Assembly (NCBI RefSeq): GCF_029953305.1
Contig: NZ_JASBAN010000001.1
Coordinates: 1,524,501 to 1,588,500, forward strand
Length of the DNA: 64,000 nucleotides
Direction of reading: 5' to 3'
Source of the DNA: Commensalibacter nepenthis
GTDB taxonomy: Bacteria; Pseudomonadota; Alphaproteobacteria; Acetobacterales; Acetobacteraceae
The first letter of the stretch is position 1; each line of letters starts with the position of its first letter. Of this stretch, positions 52,156 to 59,999 are shown in pieces. Both the position numbers and the translations under genes were made by a program. The notes below the pieces were generated by a model. It had not been told where the DNA came from, did no database searches, and worked only from the letters and a program-made list of their open reading frames with translations.

Positions 52156-52995
52156 ATGGAACAATTAGATTTACCGCTTATTCAAAGACAAGAAAATAAT
52201 GTTTTAATATCGCAACGCGCTTACGACGGTTACATTAATGCTACTGCTATGTGTAAAGCTGCGAGTAAAGAGTTTAAGCATTATAATAGTTTATCCACTA
52301 CAAAGGCCTTTGTTCAGGAACTTTCTTCCGTGGTCGGAATTCCGACCACGGAATTAATACAGTCAATACAAGGAGGTGTTCCTACATTACAAGGTACATG
52401 GGTACATCCTCAAGTAGCAATAAATTTAGGCCAATGGGCATCACCCAAATTTGCTGTTCTGGTATCTAAATGGGTTTTAGAATGGATGCAGGGTGGCGAG
52501 AAAAAACACTCAACACTTCCTTGGCACATTCGCAGGTATTTAATCAATAGAGAAAAAATACCACCTACTCATTTTTCTATGCTAGATCAAATGACATTAA
52601 AACTATTAGCACCTCTAGAATCAAGAGGATACTTATTGCCGGATCGAATGATGCCAGACATTTCTCTAGGAAAAATGTTTTGTAAATGGCTAAGAAGTAA
52701 TGGTTATGATCCAGATTCTTTCCCAACATATACTCACTCTTTTGGAGACGGGAAACGCCCTAACGTCAATGCAAAACTATATCCAAACGAACTAATAACT
52801 TCTTTTAATTTAGAGGTTAATAATTGGATTGTAGATCCTAACAAAGCTCTTAAATATTTCAAAGATCGTGATAAAGAGTCAGTAATCCCGTTAACCAATT
52901 TTATTCTTACTTTACCAACTCCTGAGAATGCTCGTACAGAACTAGACAATAAACTAATTACAGCATTGACATACAACCCAAAAGATCAATTCTAA
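52156..52995 (+). CDS. KilA-N protein with distinct C-terminal domain
   Basis: 279 residues. KilA-N domain at residues 15-110 (ISQRAYDGYINATAMCKAASKEFKHYNSLSTTKAFVQEL...GGVPTLQGTWVHPQVAINLGQWASPKFAVLVSKWVLEW). The C-terminal domain (FSMLDQMTLKLLAPLESRGYLLPDRMMPDISLGKMFCKWLR...YTHSFGDGKRPNVNAKLYPNELITSFN) differs from the KilAC domain of the other phage copies. KilA-N proteins with such C-termini include candidate abortive-infection proteins (a BstA-like role is a guess). A perfect 28-bp palindrome sits in its KilA-N loop. Confidence 0.75.
   Translation: MEQLDLPLIQRQENNVLISQRAYDGYINATAMCKAASKEFKHYNSLSTTKAFVQELSSVVGIPTTELIQSIQGGVPTLQGTWVHPQVAINLGQWASPKFAVLVSKWVLEWMQGGEKKHSTLPWHIRRYLINREKIPPTHFSMLDQMTLKLLAPLESRGYLLPDRMMPDISLGKMFCKWLRSNGYDPDSFPTYTHSFGDGKRPNVNAKLYPNELITSFNLEVNNWIVDPNKALKYFKDRDKESVIPLTNFILTLPTPENARTELDNKLITALTYNPKDQF
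52326..52353. repeat. Perfect 28-bp palindrome inside the second KilA-N gene
   Basis: Arm TTCCGTGGTCGGAA followed at once by its reverse complement. It encodes SSVVGIPTTE in the variable loop of the KilA-N domain, the same domain position as the 22-bp palindrome at 14793. Confidence 0.9.
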
Positions 52996-53143
52996 ATAAG
53001 GTTTTTTAGATTTAATTTTTCTATGAATTTGTAATTATTTTGTGTAGAGATGTATATAATTACCTAAAATATTTAATTTGCAATAATACCTATTGAAAGG
53101 TTAAAATTGACAAAAATCTCATAAAGAATGGGCTATAGATATT

Positions 53144-53896
53144 ATGGTAAAATTATTTTTTAATGAATATAACTTAAAAGCAAGATGCATTCCTGTTATT
53201 ATAGCTTGCTTCCCTATATTGGCTTTACTAGCTTCTTTTCTTGATTTAAATAAATTTTTAATTGCTAACTCTATAGTTGTAATTATTTTTTCAGTAATAA
53301 TTATATTTTTATTGTCACTTTATGCAAGAAGTAAAGGGAAGCAATTAGAAAAAGATTTGGTCAAGGAATGGAATGGTTGGCCGACAACTCGTTTTTTACG
53401 TCATGGGGATCAAACAATTAATAAAATAGAGAAGCAAAAAATATATCAAATAATTAAAGAGAATTTAACTGATAAAATACCCACAGAAGATGAAGAAAAA
53501 AATAGCCCTGAAGAGGCCGATAAACAATATAATATTATTGTTAATACCTTAAGAATGAAAACAAGAGGTGAAGAGTATTATATTTTATTATATGAAAATA
53601 TTTCATATGGATTTTTTAGAAATAGTTTTGCGCTTAAGAAAATTTCTTTATCTATAAGTATTTTTATAATGATTGGATTATTTATTATGTTTTTCCAAAA
53701 TAATCCATATCATTTCTGTGATTTCAAGAATTTTATTAGTTATTTATTTATAGTCAAATTGTCTTTTAATTTAACATTTATATTAACTATTATGATGTTT
53801 TTTTATTGGTGCTTTGCGATAACTAAAAAAAACGTGAAAAAATATGCGGATAGATATGCTTTAGCTTTAATAAATACAGTTTATCAAATTTGGTAG
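53144..53896 (+). CDS. Four-TM membrane protein (candidate effector)
   Basis: 250 residues. Two membrane helices at the N-terminus (residues about 14-34 and 40-62), a cytosolic centre of 95 residues with WNGWPTTRFLRHGDQTINKIEKQKIYQIIKENL, and two more helices (about 160-185 and 197-225). The PTTRFLRH motif looks strongly conserved. A 61-base gap separates it from an MBL hydrolase on the same strand. Membrane proteins beside soluble sensors are typical defence effectors; that role is inference. Confidence 0.6.
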   Translation: MVKLFFNEYNLKARCIPVIIACFPILALLASFLDLNKFLIANSIVVIIFSVIIIFLLSLYARSKGKQLEKDLVKEWNGWPTTRFLRHGDQTINKIEKQKIYQIIKENLTDKIPTEDEEKNSPEEADKQYNIIVNTLRMKTRGEEYYILLYENISYGFFRNSFALKKISLSISIFIMIGLFIMFFQNNPYHFCDFKNFISYLFIVKLSFNLTFILTIMMFFYWCFAITKKNVKKYADRYALALINTVYQIW

Positions 53897-53957
53897 CAAA
53901 AAATTAATAATAACTTTATAATAATGAATAATATGTAAATTTGTTTGTGAGTGTATA

Positions 53958-55085
53958 ATGACAATGTCACCTGGTTATGAAATAGATTTTTTACCTGTTG
54001 GTCAAGATCAAGATGGGGATGCTATTGTTTTAAGGTGGGGATATAATGAAGTCAATTATACCAATAATCCTTTAATTAATCAGAAAGTGGTCATTATTGA
54101 TACTGGTTTTTCGTCAGATGGAGAAAAAATCAGAACGCATATTAATAACTATTATTTTGTTAATAAAGTTGATTTGATTATTATTACGCATCCTGATTTG
54201 GATCATATAGGTGGTCTTAAATATATACTTGAAAATATGGAAGTTGGAGAGCTATGGATACATAGACCTTTGTTACACGGTGCTATGGTTCAGGTTGATG
54301 ATAGAAGGGTAACAGAAAATAGTAAAACCAAAAGATTAATAGAGTGTAAAGTTAAAATTGAAGACGCAATTAAGATAGCTCAAAGTAAAAATATAATAAT
54401 AAAAGAGCCTTTTCAAGGGCTAGGTTTTAATGATGGGAATGGGTTTATAACTGTTTTAGCACCTACAAAAGAATATTATGAAAGTTTATTGCCAGAGTTT
54501 ATAGGAGAAAAATCATCCTCAAATTTGATGGCTGAAGGATTGAGGAATGCTGTTGAAAGCATTGGAGAAAAAATCAAAAAATTAGTAACATCAAATAAAG
54601 ATGAAGATGATTTAAACGATGATGATACAACAAGTGCAGTTAATAAATCTAGTGCAATAATACTGTTTGGTTGTTGTGGTGATTATTCTTTTTTTACAGG
54701 AGATGCTGGTATTGAAACGTTAGATATTGCATATCAGTATCTTACCTCACAGTTTAATTATAATCTTTTTCTTTCAATGCTTAAAGTTTTTCAAATTCCT
54801 CATCATGGTAGCAAAAGAAATTTGGGGCCTACTATATTGAATAAATTGTTTTCAAATGTTGATAATAGTCATATATCAGCGGTAGTTTCTTGTATAAAAA
54901 CAAGCAATACGAATGTAACGTTAAAGCATCCTCATCAAGCTGTAATTAATGCTTTTAAGCGAAGAAATATAAATGTATATCCAACAAAAGGATTAACTAT
55001 CTACCATTCTAAAAATATGCCTAGTAGAAAAGGTTGGTCTACTGCAGATTCTTTAGATTATAAGTTAGAATATTTTGAAGAATAG
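53958..55085 (+). CDS. ComEC-like MBL-fold metallohydrolase (soluble)
   Basis: 375 residues with an intact metallo-beta-lactamase site: HPDLDH at residues 78-83, TGDA with Asp249, and PHHGS at 281-285, as in ComEC/Rec2 C-terminal nucleases. No membrane helices, so it is a stand-alone cytosolic enzyme. A likely target is nucleic acid or a nucleotide. A charged insert (residues 205-228, TSNKDEDDLNDDDTT) is present. It is convergent with the TcmP-like gene (17 bases apart). Confidence 0.75.
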   Translation: MTMSPGYEIDFLPVGQDQDGDAIVLRWGYNEVNYTNNPLINQKVVIIDTGFSSDGEKIRTHINNYYFVNKVDLIIITHPDLDHIGGLKYILENMEVGELWIHRPLLHGAMVQVDDRRVTENSKTKRLIECKVKIEDAIKIAQSKNIIIKEPFQGLGFNDGNGFITVLAPTKEYYESLLPEFIGEKSSSNLMAEGLRNAVESIGEKIKKLVTSNKDEDDLNDDDTTSAVNKSSAIILFGCCGDYSFFTGDAGIETLDIAYQYLTSQFNYNLFLSMLKVFQIPHHGSKRNLGPTILNKLFSNVDNSHISAVVSCIKTSNTNVTLKHPHQAVINAFKRRNINVYPTKGLTIYHSKNMPSRKGWSTADSLDYKLEYFEE

Positions 55086-55101
55086 AAAAAATAAGCAAAC
55101 T

Positions 55102-56349
55102 TTATTTAATAAAAAAGGGAAAAAAGCTTTTTTGGTCTTTTAATTTAATAGTATCGCTTTTTGTATTAATAGATTTCGCACTGCGCCTAACACCTCCATC
55201 TTCTTTAATGATTTCTATATCTGGAATATCAATCAGAGATTGTTTAATAATGTTAGATGATGCTGGTGTTTGATTATAGATATCATTAAAAAAATCTAGC
55301 ACAGGAATGGTATCACCATAATTAGATACAAACTGTGGTATATCAATTAAAAGTTGCTGTTTTGTTTGTTCAGAAGCTGTCATATCAAACGTATATAAAA
55401 AGCTATCTTGTTCTGTTGAGTTATAAGAAAGCATATTTAATCCAGAGCGACCGAAATGTGCTTGAGAAGATGAAGCTTCATGCAATATATTATTATAGAC
55501 CTCTCGTGCTCTATAAACATTTGAAAAATGTAATAACCAATATCTCCAGCCAGTTGGATTGTTAATAGAAAAAGGGCTTACAAAAGTAGAGCAAGAGCTA
55601 AAAGCATCGAATACCATACGTTCATAAACACCAAGCTCTTCTTGTCTTGTAATTAGATACTCTGGGTCAAGAGCATCGTTAGTTGAAATATTATTTTCAT
55701 TTAAAATTTGTTTATAAGGGGTAATGCTTTTTTCATTTGCGTAAGTTAGAAAGGATTGAATTGCAAAGGTGTAAAATATTTCTGTTCTTGGAAATGAGCG
55801 GAGTATTGTACGTATAGTATTAATATCAGCATCAGTTTGACCAAATTGGTCTAAATTGAATAAGACACTATTACGACAGTTAGTATTTTCAATTTTTTCT
55901 CTGATTATTGGATAATTGTTTTTAAATTCACCATTGATGTAATCAAAATGAATAATTAAATAGGGATTTGCTTCTATCTCTTGAATATATGGGCTGATAT
56001 TTTGCTTAAGTAGGTTTATAGCTGCTGGATCAGAATCATTTAATAGTAATAAACATTCAATATGTAGTGGTTTAAATTTATTTGTTTTTCTAAAGATATT
56101 AATATTGCTGCTAAATTTTAAAAGTTCTTCAATGAAAACAATTGGAGATCCAGGGCTTCCACACTTATATTTCCCCCCTCCAGCAAAACCGTCGACTACG
56201 GATAATCGAAAAAACTCTTGCTGTGGAAATTTACACCTTGTATCTAGATATTGATAAAAATAATTACGTAATATTTTTAGTTTTTGTTTTGAGTGATCCT
56301 CTAAAAGAGCCCCATGTTCCCAATTATATTTGTTTTTTGATTTAACCAT
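55102..56349 (-). CDS. tcmP: Three-Cys-motif partner protein TcmP
   Basis: 415 residues. The family opening WEHGALLEDHSKQKLKILRNYFYQYLDTR is followed by a Rossmann-like nucleotide-binding glycine loop (VVDGFAGGGKYKCGSPGSP). The family is defined as the partner of three-Cys (DUF5131/Gp37-Gp68) proteins and resembles SAM-dependent methyltransferases. The partner lies 21 bases upstream on the same strand, confirming the pair. C-terminal 150 residues are family-typical but uncharacterised. Confidence 0.85.
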   Translation of the reverse strand: MVKSKNKYNWEHGALLEDHSKQKLKILRNYFYQYLDTRCKFPQQEFFRLSVVDGFAGGGKYKCGSPGSPIVFIEELLKFSSNINIFRKTNKFKPLHIECLLLLNDSDPAAINLLKQNISPYIQEIEANPYLIIHFDYINGEFKNNYPIIREKIENTNCRNSVLFNLDQFGQTDADINTIRTILRSFPRTEIFYTFAIQSFLTYANEKSITPYKQILNENNISTNDALDPEYLITRQEELGVYERMVFDAFSSCSTFVSPFSINNPTGWRYWLLHFSNVYRAREVYNNILHEASSSQAHFGRSGLNMLSYNSTEQDSFLYTFDMTASEQTKQQLLIDIPQFVSNYGDTIPVLDFFNDIYNQTPASSNIIKQSLIDIPDIEIIKEDGGVRRSAKSINTKSDTIKLKDQKSFFPFFIK

Positions 56350-56370
56350 ATTAAATTAAAACCTAAAAAA

Positions 56371-57144
56371 TTATATATTAAGAGAAAGAGGAAGCTCATT
56401 CCAAACAGTACCTTTATACTCGCGTCCATTGGCTTTTTTAGAACGTTTTTTATTATCTTTTCCCCATCGCCCCCATTGTTTAAAGAAAAAAGCAGTATCA
56501 TAGATGCGACAAGCATCATGAATATCATCAATCCATTCTTCTTTTATTGGACGAGCAGAAGAACCGCTTTCTCCGCCAACGATAGCCCAATGAATATTAT
56601 TTAAATTGATATTCCCAACAGAGCCTATCAGAGGTTCAAAAGAGACAAATCTAACAATTGCTGGAACGATACGAAGATGTTCAATGCGATCAGTCACTTC
56701 TTGGTTTTCCACACTTGTTCCTAGCCATACATTAGGTAATACTTTATTAAGTTTAATAACAAAATCAGCCATTCTTTGAGGGCGTTTTGTCAAAATTTGA
56801 TAAGAATGATGGGGTGTTTCTTCCATCACCTTCCAAATTTGATATATAAATTCATCACTAACATTATCATGAAATAAATCACTCATTGAGTTGACAAATA
56901 TTTTTCGAGGTTTTTTCCACTTGTGAGGAAGCATTAAAGAATGATGATCTTCTTTAATTTTACCATTCCATATCATTTTATGGTTAGTTTTTTTAAGAAG
57001 ACCTTGGTATTTTTCAATACCCATTGCTTCGAGGCGTCTAGCCATTTCCATAGCATAACAGTTTAGACAACCAGATTTTACAATTGAACAACCAGCAACA
57101 GGATTCCAAGTAGTATCTGTCCATTCAATTTGTGACTTTGCCAT
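56371..57144 (-). CDS. Three-Cys-motif DUF5131 (Gp37/Gp68) protein
   Basis: 257 residues. IEWTDTTWNPVAGCSIVKSGCLNCYAMEMARRL holds the three Cys (19, 26, 29; C-x6-C-x2-C), a likely iron-sulphur ligand set reminiscent of radical-SAM enzymes. Conserved FVNSMSDLFHD, TKRPQRM, WLGTSVENQ, FEPLIG and IVGGESG blocks are all present, so it looks intact. It heads the leftward operon with tcmP. The chemistry of the pair is not known to me. Confidence 0.85.
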   Translation of the reverse strand: MAKSQIEWTDTTWNPVAGCSIVKSGCLNCYAMEMARRLEAMGIEKYQGLLKKTNHKMIWNGKIKEDHHSLMLPHKWKKPRKIFVNSMSDLFHDNVSDEFIYQIWKVMEETPHHSYQILTKRPQRMADFVIKLNKVLPNVWLGTSVENQEVTDRIEHLRIVPAIVRFVSFEPLIGSVGNINLNNIHWAIVGGESGSSARPIKEEWIDDIHDACRIYDTAFFFKQWGRWGKDNKKRSKKANGREYKGTVWNELPLSLNI

Positions 57145-57413
57145 TATTTTAACTCAAATATTTTTAATTTACTTTTAAATTTTAGCATTTTTTAAATTTA
57201 AATAAAGTTTTATTATTTATTAAACGATAATAAACAACTTAAAATAATACTGACCCAATAAAAATGGTGGTTAAGTCGTGTTTATTGAGGTTTTTCGGGG
57301 CGCCCAGAAAAAGGTATTATCTTTCCCAATGTCAGGAAAGAGGTTTTTGCGGGAGGCTGCAAAAACTAGCTATCTAATAAAAAATAGCCTCATAAATCAC
57401 AAGGAAAATCAAC
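57145..57413. other. Hairpin-rich segment before the endolysin gene
   Basis: No gene is visible. Structures seen: an imperfect hairpin around the palindrome GGGCGCCC (about 57288-57310) flanked by T5 and A5, GTTTTTGC-8 nt-GCAAAAAC (57343-57366), and a short GCTAT/ATAGC stem. The first is terminator-like in both directions. Confidence 0.45.
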
Positions 57414-57932
57414 ATGACCAAAGTTACAGGTGGAATTTATATTCCCCACTTAAAACATGAGATCATTAAACCAGCATTGGATTATCTTGGCTTGGGTGGA
57501 TCGCGAGCAATCAATCAGGTCACAGGGACGTTCTTAGCAGAAGGATACGCTGGGGGTAGCACTTACCTCAAGCAACTTGGCAAAGGACCTGCCGTGGGGG
57601 CGATGCAGATGGAGCCTGTAACCTATTATGATATTTGGAAGAACTTTCTGTCAAACCCGAAACGTGCCAACTTAGTCATTGCGTTAAAACATCTAGCAGG
57701 GGATTGGAACACGGATAATAACGGTATCCCAAGACCAGAAGTCATGACGGGTAATGTGTTCTTTGCAGCAGCAATGTGTCGTATGTTCTACCTGCGTATC
57801 CCAACAGCCCTGCCACTGGCAAATGATGCCACCGCAATGGCACAATATCACAAACGATACTACAACACCGCACAAGGCAAAGCCGTCTGGAAAGACAATG
57901 TCGATCGGTTCCAGCAAGCAATTGATGGGTGA
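57414..57932 (+). CDS. Probable endolysin (lysozyme/transglycosylase-like)
   Basis: 172 residues, no signal peptide. TFLAEGYAGGSTYLKQLGKGPAVGAMQMEPVTYYDIWKNFL has the Glu-then-Q pattern of lysozyme-superfamily muramidases or transglycosylases, and FFAAAMCRMFYLRIP...AQYHKRYYNTAQGKA closes the fold. Ribosome site aaggaaaatc. It should cut cell-wall peptidoglycan when released through the holin. It is displaced from the holin block by the lysis-cassette cargo island. Confidence 0.7.
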   Translation: MTKVTGGIYIPHLKHEIIKPALDYLGLGGSRAINQVTGTFLAEGYAGGSTYLKQLGKGPAVGAMQMEPVTYYDIWKNFLSNPKRANLVIALKHLAGDWNTDNNGIPRPEVMTGNVFFAAAMCRMFYLRIPTALPLANDATAMAQYHKRYYNTAQGKAVWKDNVDRFQQAIDG

Positions 57933-57975
57933 AATGGCAACTATCACAAACATTGAGACGAGTTCAATTATTCTC

Positions 57976-58004
57976 TTGTACTGATTTGTTGTTAGTGGTA
58001 TAAT
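57976..58004 (+). promoter_or_regulatory. Strong sigma70-like promoter without downstream ORF
   Basis: TTGTAC (57976-57981), exact 17-bp spacer, perfect TATAAT (57999-58004). The next 190 bases contain no gene and end at a strong terminator. Confidence 0.65.
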
Positions 58005-58010
58005 GAAGGT

Positions 58011-58197
58011 AGTGGTTGCAAGAGGTTAATGAATTGAATCTAGAATAAATTTATTATAAATCTTGTATCATTGTTAATTCAATGCTCGAGGCAACAGATT
58101 TAATATCTGAGAGGCCGCCAGGGTTCTCACCTAGGCTCTGTTTTACCCTAAATGAGGAGTAAGAAACATATAAAGGTGGCCACCTTTTATGTTTTTG
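58011..58197 (+). ncRNA. Candidate small RNA near attR
   Basis: A transcript of about 185-190 nt would run from the promoter at 57976 to the terminator at 58165. The stretch has no ORF beyond 8 codons with no ribosome site. The middle holds a small CAGAT/ATCTG stem (about 58097-58111) and a GC-richer core (GAGGCCGCCAGGGTTCTC) that stands out from the AT-rich surroundings. No known RNA family recognised. Confidence 0.45.
58165..58196 (+). terminator. Strong intrinsic terminator
   Basis: AACATATAAAGGTGG pairs with CCACCTTTTATGTT (one bulge), followed by T run. Very stable for this AT-rich genome. Confidence 0.75.
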
Positions 58198-58433
58198 AAA
58201 CTCATCATAATTAATTTTATTTACAACATCATATTTATAGAAACGGTAGAAATCAACATTTCCATATGTTTCAAATATTTTCTGAATTGGATATAGAGAA
58301 ATTTAAATTAGTGATAACTCAGTGGGTGTCTCTCGTTGACAAAATGTAATGGATAATTGTAGAGAAAAACACTTTGTAGTGTAATTTTGTATGAGTGTAT
58401 CTTGTAAAACTATGAGTTAGTCAAGGATAAGGT

Positions 58434-58688
58434 ATGAAGCGAATAAATCCTGTGATGTTACAATTAGTCCTTAACTTACGGCATTATTCTAAGGCTAGGC
58501 TTAGAAAAGAAATAAATTTTAGCATTCCTCCTAGAAGGTTTCTTAATATTTGTGATGGGGCTTTAATACCAACACAAGAAGAATTGCAAGAAATATCAAG
58601 AGTATTACATGTAAGACCCTCTTTTTTTCAAGGTAACCCTTTCGTGCCTTGTATAATAGTTTCCTTTCATGAAAGTTCTGGTTTTTAA
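58434..58688 (+). CDS. Small XRE-like HTH protein near attR
   Basis: 84 residues. The part LRKEINFSIPPRRFLNICDGALIPTQEELQEISRVLHVRPSFF follows the XRE helix-turn-helix plan with a truncated first helix. ATG 58434 follows the ribosome site aaggataaggt. It is the last phage gene before attR, expressed towards the junction, and may be a lysogeny-expressed regulator. Confidence 0.55.
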   Translation: MKRINPVMLQLVLNLRHYSKARLRKEINFSIPPRRFLNICDGALIPTQEELQEISRVLHVRPSFFQGNPFVPCIIVSFHESSGF

Positions 58689-58879
58689 AAAACAAGAAGT
58701 ATGAAATTTATGACGTGATGAATATGGGATCTTATTTGATAGAAATATAATTGAAAGTTGTAGAGAGAATCACCTTGAAGCATAGATTCTTGTAAGGGTA
58801 TATGGTAAAATTACTCTTTAAGGGAACCACCCTATCGAAGGAGTTTTTGGGTGTAATTCACAGATAACTTTCTTTAAGG

Positions 58880-58903
58880 TTTACACCAAATTACACCAAA
58901 TTA
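58880..58903. promoter_or_regulatory. Probable integrase arm sites in attR
   Basis: Two tandem TTACACCAAA units, 10 bp apart, match the TACACCAAA-C-TACACCA pair at 5299-5315 near attL. An inverted partial copy (GTGTAATT) occurs near 58851. Their distance of about 30-55 bp from the core suits integrase arm binding. Confidence 0.5.
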
Positions 58904-58933
58904 TATTTTAAGTAACTGATTTTACTTGATTTA

Positions 58934-59009
<76 letters not shown>

Positions 59010-59097
59010 TTCCGTGTCTTTAGTAGCTTTTCATAGAATATGATGCAACAAAAAAATTTGTTTTTCAGCAATTTTTTTTGCTCTAATGATTTAAAAG

Positions 59098-59848
59098 GGT
59101 CTTGTTGCAAATATTGAATGGGGCTGTAATTAGCCATAAAGCTAGCTAATTTAGACGGGTATATTATTATTTAGACCGAATATGCTTTGAATAAGCTTTA
59201 TTTGTTCGTTGATTGTCCATTTTCCTTTAAAACCCAGTCCTTTTTTTATCCAGAGAATGGCCTCATATCCTTTGAGTGTTTTTCTTGCGGTATGAAAAGA
59301 TTGAAAGCAACCATTTCTTGGTATACCCCTCTTTAACCTGAAATGATCATTTTCTATTCCCTGTTGTAAGGACTTTCTTGTTTCATGAACGCAGTGATTG
59401 GCAAGGATATGCTCATTCTTCATGGTTTGTATGGTTTTTGGAAACGGTAATGCTTTATCTGTGCCAATATGGGTTGGAGCGAACAGACCCTCTTCTTTAA
59501 ATGCTTTTATAAAAAAGCGTTGTGCTGCTTTTATATTTCTTTTAGCTGTTAACAAGAAATCAATAGCAGTCCCATTCTTATCAGTGGCTCTATATAGATA
59601 CTTCCACTGACCTTTTACTTTGATATAGGTTTCATCAATCCTCACCTCACCACAATGAGGCTTTCTATAGCTTCTCAAACGTTTTTCTAATAGTGGTGCA
59701 TAGCGTAATACCCAATGGTTTAACGTGCTATGATCTGTATTTATCCCACGTTTTAGGAATAATTCCTCAATGTCTCGATAGCTAAGACAATAGCGTAAAT
59801 ACCAGTTTACCGCTTGGATAATCATCAATCCATTAAAATGACGACCTT
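59098..59848 (-). mobile_element. IS6-type element, 5'-truncated copy
   Basis: Starts at 59098 with the terminal repeat GGTCTTGTTGCAAAT, contains the transposase, and is cut off at 59848, where a 151-bp MITE-like element joins. Compared with the copy at 62869 it has lost its promoter end and about 20 transposase codons. Confidence 0.7.
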
Positions 59849-59861
59849 GGTCTTGTCGCAA
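59151..59861 (-). CDS. IS6-family transposase (N-terminally truncated)
   Basis: 236 residues with the DDE pattern of the family: VRIDETYIKVKGQWKYLYRA, GTDKALPFPKT and GIENDHFRLKRGIP. The only start is TTG 59861, which lies inside the terminal repeat of the adjoining element (reading RQDQGRHFNGL). The complete copy at 62943 has about 20 more residues. Function is therefore doubtful although catalysis residues are intact. Confidence 0.75.
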   Translation of the reverse strand: MRQDQGRHFNGLMIIQAVNWYLRYCLSYRDIEELFLKRGINTDHSTLNHWVLRYAPLLEKRLRSYRKPHCGEVRIDETYIKVKGQWKYLYRATDKNGTAIDFLLTAKRNIKAAQRFFIKAFKEEGLFAPTHIGTDKALPFPKTIQTMKNEHILANHCVHETRKSLQQGIENDHFRLKRGIPRNGCFQSFHTARKTLKGYEAILWIKKGLGFKGKWTINEQIKLIQSIFGLNNNIPV

Positions 59862-59999
59862 AGTTTTTAGTTTAGTGGTTTTTAATATTATTTCTGCAAA
59901 ATAGAATTTTTTAATTTATTGAATTATATAGATATTGTATAATAACTAATACTAGTAAAAACTTAAAATTTTATAAAATTTAAACTTTGCGACAAAACC
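59849..59999. mobile_element. 151-bp MITE-like element with 18-bp inverted ends
   Basis: Ends GGTCTTGTCGCAAAGTTT and, as reverse complement of the right end, GGTTTTGTCGCAAAGTTT: 17 of 18 match. The inside is AT-rich without an ORF. The ends resemble IS6-copy ends (GGTCTTGTCGCAAATTT), so an IS6-family transposase could move it. It is wedged between the truncated IS6 copy and an IS481-type element. Confidence 0.55.

Noticed and set aside
57278-57460. 60-codon rightward ORF before the endolysin
   Set aside because: It runs through two hairpins and into the endolysin start, has no ribosome site and no protein-like pattern.
58320-58810. Degenerate repeats (TTGTAGAGA...ATTCTTGTAA) flanking the small HTH gene
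   Set aside because: The two segments near 58350 and 58755 are only loosely similar and could be chance in AT-rich DNA.
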